Shown in pieces: positions 18,821 through 27,170 of a stretch of 64,000 nucleotides of DNA. The notes below the pieces were generated by a model, which made no database searches, had not been told where the DNA came from, and saw only the letters and a list, made by a program, of their open reading frames with translations. Position 1 is the stretch's first letter, and each line of letters opens with the position of its first letter. Source of the DNA: Shimia sp. R10_1 (GTDB taxonomy: Bacteria; Pseudomonadota; Alphaproteobacteria; Rhodobacterales; Rhodobacteraceae); the NCBI RefSeq assembly GCF_017744095.1, contig NZ_JAGHQX010000001.1, forward strand, positions 744,001-808,000, in the 5' to 3' direction. The position numbers were made by a program, and so were the translations under genes.

Positions 18821-20383
18821 TCAGAAATCGGTTGGTGCGCCGCCTTCTTCTTTGCGCCGCGCCACAAAGGCCGCCAGCTCTTCGTGGATGGCGGGGTCCA
18901 TCGGCGGCGCCTCATATTGAACAAGGGCCTCTTTGGCAATGTGATGGGCACGCTCAGCAGTCCAGACACCGCCTGCGGCCTCAAAAGCCTCAAAGTTGCG
19001 CCAGTCAGATGCAATGGGCTGATAGAACGCTGTCGTATAGCGATCTTGTGTGTGATCGATCCCAAAAAAGTGTCCGTCCGAGCCCACCGATCGAATGGCA
19101 TCAAGCGCGATTTCGTCATCCCCAGTTGCCCAGACCTCCGGCTCCAAATAGCGCTGGATCATCTGGATCACCTCGCAATCCATGACAAATTTCTCCGGAC
19201 TTGCGATCAGCCCTCCCTCAAGCCAGCCCGCGCCGTGATACACCATATTCGTGCCGGACTGCACAGCACTCCACAAACTGTTGGAGGTCTCCCACATGGC
19301 TTGGCCATCTGGCACATTCGCCGCGCAGACCCCGCTCGCGCGCATCGGCAGCCCATAAAATCGCGCCATTTGCCCCGTCATTTGTGTCGCACGCATATAT
19401 TCCGGTGTCCCAAAGGCAGGGGCTCCAGACTTCATATCAACATTCGAGGTAAACGTGCCAATCGCACAGGCAACACCGGGACGGATATATTGTGCGAGTG
19501 CCACAGCGCTTAGGGCCTCAGCCAACGACTGCGCCACCGCGCCGGCCAGTGTCACCGGGGCCATGGCCCCTGCAAGCGTGAACGGCGTCACCACCAGCGC
19601 CTGATTGCGCCGCGCCAGCCGCATCCAGCCATCAATCATCGGTTCATCATGTTTAAGCGGCGAAGTGGAATTGATATTGGTAAAGATATGCGGTCGCGCG
19701 TCGAAAGCTTCTTCAGACAGCCCCGCCGCGATTCGCACCATTTCCATCGCGTCTTCCACACGCTCTTTACCCAACGAATAGGTGTGCACAACCTTATCTG
19801 TCAGGGTCAGCGTGTCATACAGGACATCCAGATGGCGAATGGAAGCGTGAATGTCCTGCGGCTCAACAGGGTAGCCGCCAATGAAGTGGATACAGTTGAA
19901 AAACTGCGACAGCCGCAGAAGGTCTGCACATTGCGCACGCGTGCCCGGAACCTTCCGCCCCAGTGCCAGATCCCAATAATTTGGCGGGCTGGAAACATTG
20001 CCAAACAGAATATGGCCCTTCCCCATGGTCAACTGGCGGTCCGGGTTGCGCGGGGTCAAGGTCCAGCTTGAAGGCGCTTTGCTGACCATCTCCATGACAA
20101 ACGTGCGATCCATAAAGATGCGATCTTCAACCACACGACAGCCCGCTTCTTTCAAGATCTTGCGCGCCTCGGCGTGAAAGAACTGAATGCCAATCTCTTC
20201 CAGAATGCGCATCGCACCATCATGCAGCCGCGCAACACTCTCCTCGGTCAATGGCTCTGTCGGTCTGTCGGTGTTCACAGGCAACCGCCACGACATCTGC
20301 TCCAGCCCCAATGTGCGCCCTCTGCGGGCTGCGCGGCCTCCACTCCGTTTGGCTCTCCGGGAAGTTTCTGATGACACTGACAT
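18821..20383 (-). CDS. trimethylamine methyltransferase (MttB) family protein, non-pyrrolysine type
   Basis: Protein of 520 residues of the MttB/COG5598 family. Conserved stretches are HDGAMRILEEIGI, GNVSSPPNYWD and the C-terminal EPEVWATGDDEIALDAIRSVG. There is no in-frame amber codon, so it is a non-pyrrolysine member; characterised relatives demethylate glycine betaine or other quaternary amines onto a corrinoid protein. The first 30 residues are Arg-rich and of low complexity. No corrinoid protein or reactivase gene is adjacent, so partners must be elsewhere. The gene stands alone between unrelated genes. Confidence 0.88.
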   Translation of the reverse strand: MSVSSETSRRAKRSGGRAARRGRTLGLEQMSWRLPVNTDRPTEPLTEESVARLHDGAMRILEEIGIQFFHAEARKILKEAGCRVVEDRIFMDRTFVMEMVSKAPSSWTLTPRNPDRQLTMGKGHILFGNVSSPPNYWDLALGRKVPGTRAQCADLLRLSQFFNCIHFIGGYPVEPQDIHASIRHLDVLYDTLTLTDKVVHTYSLGKERVEDAMEMVRIAAGLSEEAFDARPHIFTNINSTSPLKHDEPMIDGWMRLARRNQALVVTPFTLAGAMAPVTLAGAVAQSLAEALSAVALAQYIRPGVACAIGTFTSNVDMKSGAPAFGTPEYMRATQMTGQMARFYGLPMRASGVCAANVPDGQAMWETSNSLWSAVQSGTNMVYHGAGWLEGGLIASPEKFVMDCEVIQMIQRYLEPEVWATGDDEIALDAIRSVGSDGHFFGIDHTQDRYTTAFYQPIASDWRNFEAFEAAGGVWTAERAHHIAKEALVQYEAPPMDPAIHEELAAFVARRKEEGGAPTDF

Positions 20384-20506
20384 GACGCCCCTCCTCGCTG
20401 TCTCACCAGAAAACGCCTCCTTCCAGCATCATACTGCGCATTTTCGACATAATACGTCGCTTTTAGCACGTAACTTCCATGCTCAGGCTGGTTTTAGCGC
20501 ATAAAA

Positions 20507-20537
20507 ATACCCCCGAGCGCAAACGGCACGGGGGTAT
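20507..20537 (-). terminator. Rho-independent terminator of the HAD gene
   Basis: On the minus strand a 9-bp stem ATACCCCCG/CGGGGGTAT encloses a 13-nt loop and runs directly into a T-rich stretch (TTTTTAT). It lies just after the stop of the HAD phosphatase gene (20570) and before mttB. Confidence 0.85.
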
Positions 20538-20569
20538 CAGACGGAGTAATCCGATGGTCCCGGCTGAGA

Positions 20570-21259
20570 TCAGCCGCGCAACCACTCCGGCAAATGACCA
20601 ATATTGGGCAGCACGACATCCGCCAAAGGTGCAAGCTCAGCTTCCCCTGCAACCCCCGTCAAAACCGCGACCGTCTGCATGCCTGCCCGGCGCCCGGCCA
20701 GCAAATCATGGCTGCTGTCTCCCACCATCGCGATACGCGCCGGATCAAGAGAGACATGTTGCGCAAACGCCAAAAGCGGATCCGGATCAGGCTTGGCGCC
20801 AAAGCCACTGTCAAACCCCGCAATGAAGTGAAACCGGTCCACAACCCCGGCCTCTTGCAAATGGGCCCGCGCGCCATATTCCGTGTCGTTCGTCATCACG
20901 CCGATTTTGAGCCCCTGCGCGATAAATCCATCCATCAAAGGCGCCAGAGGCACCGCCGGTGCCAACGAGGCTTCCGCCGCCGCCAGCATCAAGGTGCGTT
21001 CAATCGCATCCACATCGCTCTGCGGCACAACGCTGGCGACGGCCTCAGCCGCCTCGCGATTGGTGCCCGCAATCACAAAGCTCTCTGGTAGAAAAACACC
21101 AGCGCTCAGATCAAACTGCAAGGCCTCCGCAATGCGCGCGGCCAGACCATCGTCTCCTTCGGCAAACCCCGTGATCATTTGCGCAGCCCACCCGTTCCAG
21201 GTTGCGCCAAAATCAAACAGCGTGCCGTCTTTATCAAACAATAGCCCGTCTACCCGCAT
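20570..21259 (-). CDS. HAD family hydrolase (phosphoglycolate phosphatase-like)
   Basis: HAD-superfamily phosphatase of 229 residues. Motif I DKDGTLFDF is at residues 8-16, motif II is MTNDTEYG, and motif III/IV is GAKPDPDPLLAFA followed by MVGDSSHDLLAGRRAGM. A cap domain lies between motifs I and II, as in Gph-type enzymes. The ATG at 21259 is preceded by AAAGG; an ATG one codon upstream is equally possible. It probably dephosphorylates a small phosphomonoester; the substrate cannot be told from sequence. Confidence 0.85.
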   Translation of the reverse strand: MRVDGLLFDKDGTLFDFGATWNGWAAQMITGFAEGDDGLAARIAEALQFDLSAGVFLPESFVIAGTNREAAEAVASVVPQSDVDAIERTLMLAAAEASLAPAVPLAPLMDGFIAQGLKIGVMTNDTEYGARAHLQEAGVVDRFHFIAGFDSGFGAKPDPDPLLAFAQHVSLDPARIAMVGDSSHDLLAGRRAGMQTVAVLTGVAGEAELAPLADVVLPNIGHLPEWLRG

Positions 21260-21349
21260 CATCTCGCCTTTGCTGAAGTCATTGGGGCCCGCCCCATGTC
21301 GCACGCACCCTGCCCCGCCGGCCACAAGCGTGCAAGGAAAACAAAACAC

Positions 21350-21634
21350 CTAGGTCCAATGCGCCCGCGCCTCACCCAAAAGCATATTGGCAGCCATCAG
21401 AGGCACGTCATAGGCGAGCTCATTGGCATCACAAAATGAAACCACCCAAGCGTCATCCATTGTTAAGAACTCCAGCACCGAGCCGAGGAAATCAGAATCA
21501 CCCGCCCGCGCTCTCAGGTCTTCAACAGAGGCACCCGTAGCCCCCATAAAGACGCCAACCACCTCATCTTGGGTCACCAACCAACCCAAAGCCTTAATTG
21601 CAACGGTTTCCGCCACTTCTTGAGAAAGTCTCAT
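21350..21634 (-). CDS. DUF3572 domain protein
   Basis: Small acidic soluble protein of 94 residues; AETVAIKALGWL near the N-terminus and DLRARAGDSDFLGSVLEFLTMDD are the conserved DUF3572 blocks. Function unknown. The ATG at 21634 begins the conserved domain; the longer frame to 21700 adds unrelated residues and would overlap the promoter of the divergent PleD-like gene. In alphaproteobacteria this family is commonly found next to pleD-type genes, as here. Confidence 0.8.
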   Translation of the reverse strand: MRLSQEVAETVAIKALGWLVTQDEVVGVFMGATGASVEDLRARAGDSDFLGSVLEFLTMDDAWVVSFCDANELAYDVPLMAANMLLGEARAHWT

Positions 21635-21717
21635 TTGCCCAGACTTTCGAAAGGGTTTGTTAACCAATGATAAGCCATTATGAACGCGTCCCGTTTCCAC
21701 AGTTTTCAGGTTTTCTT

Positions 21718-23148
21718 ATGGCAGCTCGTGTCTTGATCGTCGACAGTATCTCGGCGAACCGTATCTTGTTGAAAGTCAAACTGACTGGCGCCTTTGCTCA
21801 TGTTGAGCAATCCGCCAGCGCAGGGGAAGCTTTGGATCTGCTTCACGCAGAAACACCAGACCTATTGGTACTGGGCGGAGATCTTGTAGACATGTCTGCG
21901 CTGAAGCTATGCAAGCTGGTGAAAGAAGACCCAGCCTTTGCCCATCTTCCAATCTTGATCGCAAATACAGAAGGCACGCGCACGGATCGCATTGAGGCGC
22001 TCAGAGCCGGGGCGGATGACGCATTTGATATGTCCGTCAGCACGGATGCCCTGCTTGCGCGCATTCGCAGCATCATCCGCGCGCGCAGCTCTTACGAAGA
22101 ATTGCGCCTGCGCGAGCAGACAAGTCAGATTCCCGGGCTGGCGGAGTCCTTTGCTGGTTTTGACGGCCCCGCACAGGTTTTGCTTGCGTCCTGGAACGCT
22201 GCCGAAGGGCTGTTGTGGAGTGCGCAACTGCAACACGAAGTGCCATACGGTGTGCGCCATCAGCCAGTGGCTCAAATCATGCAGAACATGTCACTCTTTG
22301 CGCCTCCGGACGCAATCGTCATCTCATTACGCACCGCCACGCCAGACGAGTCACTGCGCCTGTTGGCAGAAGTGCGGGCGCGGGCCGCAACACGGCAGGC
22401 GGCCGTTTTGGTTGTGCTGGATGCAGAGGACGATGCGGCACGGATCAACGCGCTTGATCTCGGCGCCAATGACGTTCTGATTGATGGTTTTGACGCAGAA
22501 GAGGCCAGCCTGCGCCTGGCCGCAATGATTGCGCGCAAACGTCTGACCGATCGTCTGCGCAAGCGCGTGGAAGACGGGTTGACCGCAGCAGTAACCGACC
22601 CGCTCACCGGCCTGTTCAATCGCCGCTATGCGATGCCGCACCTGAACAAACTCGCTCAGCGTGCGCACACTCAAAGAGGCGATTTTGCGGTGATGCTGGC
22701 CGATCTCGATCACTTCAAGGACGTCAATGACCGGTTTGGTCATGCAGCGGGCGACATCGTGCTGGCTGAAATTGCCCGCCGGATGCGCCGTTGCCTGTCA
22801 CAAGCGGATTTGATTGCGCGCATGGGCGGCGAAGAGTTCATGATCGTTGTCCCTGTAGAGGATGTGGCCGCAGCAGAGCAAATCGCCCAACGTCTGTGTG
22901 ATGTGGTGCGCTCTGAGCCCGTCTACCTGCGCGGCAGAGATATCCAAATTCCGGTCACCGTCAGCATTGGCGTGGCTCTCGGCAGTGATCTGATCAAGGC
23001 CTCCAGTGATGCGGCGCCCACGTCACACCTACGCGTTGCCGCAAATGATGGCATCGCCTCCGCACTGATCGATCGCGCCGATCAGGCCCTCTATGGCGCC
23101 AAAGCTGAAGGACGTGACAAAGTCACTCTCAGCTGCCCCGCAGCTTGA
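21718..23148 (+). CDS. pleD: PleD-like diguanylate cyclase with degenerate receiver domains
   Basis: Protein of 476 residues with the PleD order REC-REC-GGDEF. The first receiver (1-125) aligns closely with Caulobacter PleD but has Ser10 in place of the second acidic residue, Gly53 in place of the phospho-acceptor Asp and Met105 where the conserved Lys lies; the second receiver (about 150-290) also lacks an acceptor. The GGDEF domain (300-470) keeps an intact GGEEF at 370-374, but the inhibitory RxxD site reads SQAD. It should make cyclic di-GMP without control by phosphorylation. The start is the ATG at 21718 (MAARVLIVD). Divergent from DUF3572. Confidence 0.88.
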   Translation: MAARVLIVDSISANRILLKVKLTGAFAHVEQSASAGEALDLLHAETPDLLVLGGDLVDMSALKLCKLVKEDPAFAHLPILIANTEGTRTDRIEALRAGADDAFDMSVSTDALLARIRSIIRARSSYEELRLREQTSQIPGLAESFAGFDGPAQVLLASWNAAEGLLWSAQLQHEVPYGVRHQPVAQIMQNMSLFAPPDAIVISLRTATPDESLRLLAEVRARAATRQAAVLVVLDAEDDAARINALDLGANDVLIDGFDAEEASLRLAAMIARKRLTDRLRKRVEDGLTAAVTDPLTGLFNRRYAMPHLNKLAQRAHTQRGDFAVMLADLDHFKDVNDRFGHAAGDIVLAEIARRMRRCLSQADLIARMGGEEFMIVVPVEDVAAAEQIAQRLCDVVRSEPVYLRGRDIQIPVTVSIGVALGSDLIKASSDAAPTSHLRVAANDGIASALIDRADQALYGAKAEGRDKVTLSCPAA

Positions 23149-23160
23149 CCGCAAACTCTA

Positions 23161-23532
23161 TTATTTTTTGCCTAGAAAACGCCCAATCGCGTCATCCGTA
23201 CCCACCACCGCGCGCCCGAACCGACATATTTTCTTGGTGTTTTTGGGGTCGACACCTCGTTCTGAAAGCGTTGAATCGCCTTGAGCATTTAGCCATGCCG
23301 TCTTGCCATAAAAGAGCGACTTTAGGACCTTTTGCCGCCGCAAACCCTCTTGCGTCTTGGCAATCGTGCCCGCCTCTTGCGCGCTGGAAACGGTAAATTC
23401 GTCGCAATTGGTAACCACATGCGCTGCGGCCATATACTGTCCAACAAACACATCGTATTTGCTTTGTGCCAACGCCGGAGACCCGATGCTGACAACACCA
23501 AGGCCGACAGCAAAAACAAATCGTAATTTCAT
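23161..23532 (-). CDS. small secreted protein, possibly DUF5333
   Basis: Protein of 123 residues. Residues 1-22 are a Sec signal peptide ending SPALAQ, so it is exported. Two cysteines (in TNCDEF and KICRFG) could form a disulfide in the periplasm. The KYDVFVGQYMAAAHVVTNC block resembles the Rhodobacterales family DUF5333, which I recall but cannot check. The ATG at 23532 begins the signal peptide. Convergent with the PleD-like gene. Function unknown. Confidence 0.65.
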   Translation of the reverse strand: MKLRFVFAVGLGVVSIGSPALAQSKYDVFVGQYMAAAHVVTNCDEFTVSSAQEAGTIAKTQEGLRRQKVLKSLFYGKTAWLNAQGDSTLSERGVDPKNTKKICRFGRAVVGTDDAIGRFLGKK

Positions 23533-23628
23533 CACACTGCGCCCGTTCTGCTTAACTTTCACGCAAGCTATCAGGCGCATCAAGCACGTCAAGGCGGGCG
23601 ATTTCCTAGGGCTATACGCCTCTCCTGA

Positions 23629-24180
23629 TCACTCTGACTTGTGCTTTTTCTTTGATTTGCCATCGCGATGTCCACCTTTGTGGCCGCGCTTCAGCTCCTC
23701 TTCCAGCCGATCTGCATAGGCTGCGCGCTCCGCATCACTCATGCTGGAAATACGTTTCAGATAGCTCTCGCGCGCGATCTCGCGGCGATTAATGCCCGTC
23801 TGATCCAGCGTCTCCATCGTCGCCTTCATCGCAGGCGCATTAAACGGGGTCTCGCGCAGCAGATCCAGCACGTCAAGATACAGCACATCATCCGCCCGTC
23901 GATCCACGGAGGCCGACCGAAAACCGCGACGGATCTCACGCCCGACTTCGCGTTTGTCCTCATGGCTCAGCGCCCGCACAAACGGCGCGGTAAATCGGTC
24001 ACCAACCGGCGATGGCCCGTCGTGCTTTTTGAAGCTGAATACAGCACCGACAACCAGACCGACGATCACAACATTCAGTGTGAGAGATCCAATCAACAAA
24101 ACCCGCCCGACAAGGCGTTTTCGGGATTTTGGCGAACCCACGTTCGGGGTTTCAGGTGCACCGGTGTCTTGAGTCATCAT
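23629..24180 (-). CDS. membrane-anchored CpxP/Spy-like periplasmic protein
   Basis: Protein of 183 residues: a short cytoplasmic tail, one membrane helix at about 28-50, then an Arg-rich helical periplasmic domain that resembles heavy-metal-resistance (CpxP/Spy/ZraP-like) proteins, and a very basic His/Lys-rich C-terminus (HKGGHRDGKSKKKHK) that could bind metal. GGAGG lies just ahead of the ATG, which overlaps the stop of the upstream gene. As part of the ECF sigma operon it may be a periplasmic sensor or stress chaperone. The family assignment is tentative. Confidence 0.7.
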   Translation of the reverse strand: MMTQDTGAPETPNVGSPKSRKRLVGRVLLIGSLTLNVVIVGLVVGAVFSFKKHDGPSPVGDRFTAPFVRALSHEDKREVGREIRRGFRSASVDRRADDVLYLDVLDLLRETPFNAPAMKATMETLDQTGINRREIARESYLKRISSMSDAERAAYADRLEEELKRGHKGGHRDGKSKKKHKSE

Positions 24181-24584
24181 TCTTCCTCCACGCCCAGCGA
24201 CAGGGCGTAGCTCACGTCCAAATCAGAGAGGTATGTTTGTGCGTTCTGGCCATAAAGATCGAGCCCCAAAGTGTTCTGCATCAAGGCGGTTCCTGAAGAC
24301 ACGCCAATCCACACGCCCGCCGCGCCGGCAATTGCAACACCACTGACAGACGGCCATCCGCCCAGCGCCTGCAATACAGCACGGAACAAGCCTCCTTCTG
24401 CACGCGGCGCCACATCGGCACTCTGTTGTGTGCCCCGCTGCTCAGCCTGAAGTGTCTCCGCGCTTTCAAGCACACGCGCCAAAAGCTCTGCGGATGGATC
24501 CATGCGCGCATCACTCTTGGCAGAGGCAAACAGATCCTCCAGCGCTGCATCATCAAACATGTCATCGTCAAACTTATCAGCCAT
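24177..24584 (-). CDS. single-pass membrane protein, probable anti-sigma-like partner of the ECF factor
   Basis: Protein of 135 residues with an acidic N-terminal cytoplasmic part (DKFDDDMFDDAALEDLF), one hydrophobic segment at about 78-96 and a short acidic C-terminal tail. It overlaps the sigma factor gene by 8 nt upstream and the CpxP-like gene downstream. Position and single-helix layout fit an anti-sigma factor, but there is no zinc-binding HxxxCxxC motif, and sequence alone does not prove the role. Confidence 0.6.
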   Translation of the reverse strand: MADKFDDDMFDDAALEDLFASAKSDARMDPSAELLARVLESAETLQAEQRGTQQSADVAPRAEGGLFRAVLQALGGWPSVSGVAIAGAAGVWIGVSSGTALMQNTLGLDLYGQNAQTYLSDLDVSYALSLGVEEE

Positions 24585-25161
24585 CGGTATACCCCAGTGC
24601 CTCGCGCTGGCTGGCCAATGCCTTGGCCAGCGTTCGTTTGCCGCGCGAAGTCAGGCTTTCCACTGCCTCCACGCTGATCTCCATGATGTCGGCAATTTCA
24701 GGATTGCCCAACCCTTCTATGTGGCGCAACACCACTGCCATACGTTGACGTTCTGGCAAAGTGTTCAGGGCGCACTGCAGGGCATCGTTGCGCGCCTGAT
24801 CCTGCATCTGCTGTGCCGCCGATTTCGCTTCGTCCTCCGGCTCTGGCACCGCATCGAGCGCCACACCACGTGTCTTGCGCAGCCGATCGGTACACAGGTT
24901 GGCCACAACGCGATAAAGCCACGTCGTGACTTTGGCCTCCCCTTGCCGCCACTCAGGCGCTTGCCTGAAAAGACGGATCATCGCCTCTTGCGCCACATCC
25001 TCGGCCTCAGCTCTGTCACTCAACATGCGAAACGCCTGCGCAAAGGCACGCGGGGTCAGCCGCAGTGTCAAAATGCGCGCAGCTGCCCCATCTCCATTGG
25101 CATAGAGCACCAACAAAGCATCATCGGGCATTTCATCCTGTTGATCGTATGGCATCGTCAT
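24577..25161 (-). CDS. ECF-type RNA polymerase sigma factor
   Basis: Sigma-70 family protein of 194 residues. Region 2 includes AEDVAQEAMIRLF and WLYRVVANLCTDRLRK; region 4 includes LPERQRMAVVLRHIEGLGNPEIADIM. The linker between them is short, as in ECF factors. The start is uncertain: ATG at 25161 is chosen, with 25155 (ATG) and 25188 (TTG) as alternatives, none with a strong ribosome site. It heads an overlapping three-gene set and probably controls it; the EF-hand gene upstream may be a target. Confidence 0.88.
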   Translation of the reverse strand: MTMPYDQQDEMPDDALLVLYANGDGAAARILTLRLTPRAFAQAFRMLSDRAEAEDVAQEAMIRLFRQAPEWRQGEAKVTTWLYRVVANLCTDRLRKTRGVALDAVPEPEDEAKSAAQQMQDQARNDALQCALNTLPERQRMAVVLRHIEGLGNPEIADIMEISVEAVESLTSRGKRTLAKALASQREALGYTDG

Positions 25162-25237
25162 TGTCTCAAGGGCTAACCGCTCCGCCAATGCTGCGCAATT
25201 GCCTGAATGACACCTTGCGCAGCAGGCCGTTACCGGA

Positions 25238-25837
25238 TCAGTTTTCTTCTGTCGCAGGAACGCCTTTCTTCATGCCACCACGCGCCTCTTTGGCCGCATC
25301 CCATTCTGCTTTGCTGATGCTGCCGTCACCATCGGTATCGAGCGCCTTGAACATCTTTGCCTTGCGCTCAGCCTTACGCGCGGCGCGTTTGTCTTTCATC
25401 GCGTCATATTCTGCCTTGCTGATCTGACCATCACCATCGCTGTCCAAACGCTCCAGCATTTTGCCGATACGATCTTCTTTGGGCTTCATTTCTTCGGCAG
25501 ACAGCTGGCCATCGCCATTGGCATCCATGCGATCAAACATCCGGTCCAGCCCCTTGAGCTTGCGATCCTGGCCCGCAGCCTCTGCCTGCGCCCGCAGCTC
25601 ATCGCGCGAGATCAGATCATCATCATTGGCATCCAACCCATCAAAACGCGCCTGTGCCTGAGCTTCCAGCTCTGCGCGCGTGACCACACCGTCGCCGTTG
25701 GTATCCAACTGCTCAAACGCAGGCATATGGTGGCCCCGGTGATGGCGATGTTTGCCACCTTCTTTGGCAGAGGCCCCCACGGCGGTCACGCCCAGGGCTG
25801 CAATCACAACTGCGCTGATCATCAATTTGCTCTTCAT
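25238..25837 (-). CDS. secreted EF-hand calcium-binding protein
   Basis: Protein of 199 residues with a signal peptide (1-24, ending GASAKE), a His-rich stretch (HRHHRGHH) and five EF-hand loops: DTNGDGVVTRAE, DANDDDLISRDE, DANGDGQLSAEE, DSDGDGQISKAE and DTDGDGSISKAE. Four loops have standard ligand spacing; the second (DANDDD) is slightly altered. It should bind calcium outside the cytoplasm. It lies 76 nt upstream of the ECF sigma gene on the same strand, so calcium or metal status may feed into that system. The ATG at 25837 starts the signal peptide. Confidence 0.88.
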   Translation of the reverse strand: MKSKLMISAVVIAALGVTAVGASAKEGGKHRHHRGHHMPAFEQLDTNGDGVVTRAELEAQAQARFDGLDANDDDLISRDELRAQAEAAGQDRKLKGLDRMFDRMDANGDGQLSAEEMKPKEDRIGKMLERLDSDGDGQISKAEYDAMKDKRAARKAERKAKMFKALDTDGDGSISKAEWDAAKEARGGMKKGVPATEEN

Positions 25838-26051
25838 CTTGGTCACTCCTTTTCGGCTCCGTCCAAGCTGGCTCATTGCCTGTTTGGTGCTGATAGAACG
25901 CACCACCCGCAGGTTTCCGTCGCTAGGGTCTCACGTTTTTTTGCGCCCTTGAAACAGCGCGCTTTGCGACATCGCGCCGCAAGGCACTTTGCCCTCTTTA
26001 ATCTGCGCGCAACGCACCTCATTTTGGGCGGATCGAACGCGAGGACATGTG

Positions 26052-26429
26052 ATGAGTGAAACAACAGCGGCACTGGAAGACAGACCCTTAAAGCCAGCTC
26101 TGCTGCGCGGCTTTCGGCGGAAATGCCCAAATTGCGGCGATGGCCCCATTCTGAAAGGCTATCTCAAGGTGCGCGATCATTGCCCGGTGTGCAAACAAGA
26201 GTTCCATCACCATCGCGCCGATGATGGCCCCGCCTATCTTACCATTCTGATTGTGGGCCACTTGATGGCGCCATTGCTGCATGTGGTATTTGTGCATTGG
26301 CGCCCGGAACCTCTGATCCTGTTTACAATTTTTGCGGTTGGCTCGGTGGCGCTGTCCCTCTACCTTCTGCCAAGATTGAAGGGGGCAGTTGTTGCGTTTC
26401 AATGGGCGCGACGCATGCACGGATTCTAA
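26052..26429 (+). CDS. DUF983 membrane protein
   Basis: Protein of 125 residues. An N-terminal zinc-ribbon-like pair (RKCPNCG and CPVCKQEF) is followed by the family signature HHHRADDGPAYLTI and two membrane helices at about 57-78 and 83-102. Function unknown; family members are often linked to cytochrome oxidase loci, but nothing of that kind is here. The ATG at 26052 lies just after GAGGACATGTG and starts the conserved part. Confidence 0.85.
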   Translation: MSETTAALEDRPLKPALLRGFRRKCPNCGDGPILKGYLKVRDHCPVCKQEFHHHRADDGPAYLTILIVGHLMAPLLHVVFVHWRPEPLILFTIFAVGSVALSLYLLPRLKGAVVAFQWARRMHGF

Positions 26430-26473
26430 ACATCCGGCTCAGATCCCTTGATGCATGAGGGGAGCATCCGCCA

Positions 26474-27169
26474 GTGACCGAAGACAAAACCGCCATCCGG
26501 AATGCCGCGACAGTGATTGTGCTGCGTGATCGCGACACAAACCCGCGCATCCTCATGGGACAGCGCGGGGCCAAAGCCGCCTTCATGCCAAATAAAGTGG
26601 TGTTTCCAGGCGGCGCTGTTGATGCTGGCGACGCCGACATCGCATTGGCAACGCCGATCTCAGAATTTTGTGCCACCCGACTGCGCCAGGACAGCGCGCA
26701 GGATTTGACCCACAGCCTATGTGTCGCGGCAATCCGCGAACTCTGGGAAGAAACCGGCCTGATCCTCGGTCAAAAGAATGTCTGGTCCGCCCCCCCGGCA
26801 CCGGATTGGGAAAGCTTCGCCGCCACCGGCCACATCCCCACCGCCCAAGCGCTGCAATTTGTCTTCCGCGCGATCACACCGCCGGGCCGTCCACGCCGAT
26901 TTGATGCGCGCTTCTTTCTGTTGGACGCAGATGAGATTGCCACAGATCTGGATGATTTCTCCGCCGCCTGCGAAGAGCTGTCCCATCTTCAGTGGATTCC
27001 GCTCAGCGAGGTACGCGCGTTTGATCTGCCTTTCATCACCGAAGTGGTGCTCGCCGAAATCGAGGCGCGCGTGACAGATCGCAATCCCCCGACCTCTGTG
27101 CCTTTCTTTAAGAACAACGACGAGGCCAGCCTGTTCATGCAACTGCACGGCCGCGCACAGGATCGCTAA
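26474..27169 (+). CDS. NUDIX hydrolase, GTG start
   Basis: Protein of 231 residues with an NCBI-style NUDT8/NUDT19-like layout: PNKVVFPGGAVDAGD opens the domain and AIRELWEETGLILG is the Nudix helix with the metal-binding glutamates, separated by an insert of about 35 residues compared with the classical box. It hydrolyses a nucleoside or CoA diphosphate derivative; the substrate is unknown. It starts with GTG, preceded by GAGGGGAG. Its stop is 1 nt from the convergent transporter gene. Confidence 0.85.
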   Translation: MTEDKTAIRNAATVIVLRDRDTNPRILMGQRGAKAAFMPNKVVFPGGAVDAGDADIALATPISEFCATRLRQDSAQDLTHSLCVAAIRELWEETGLILGQKNVWSAPPAPDWESFAATGHIPTAQALQFVFRAITPPGRPRRFDARFFLLDADEIATDLDDFSAACEELSHLQWIPLSEVRAFDLPFITEVVLAEIEARVTDRNPPTSVPFFKNNDEASLFMQLHGRAQDR

Positions 27170-27170
27170 A

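Noticed and set aside
18821-20383. Pyrrolysine codon in the mttB homologue
   Set aside because: The reading frame has no amber codon.
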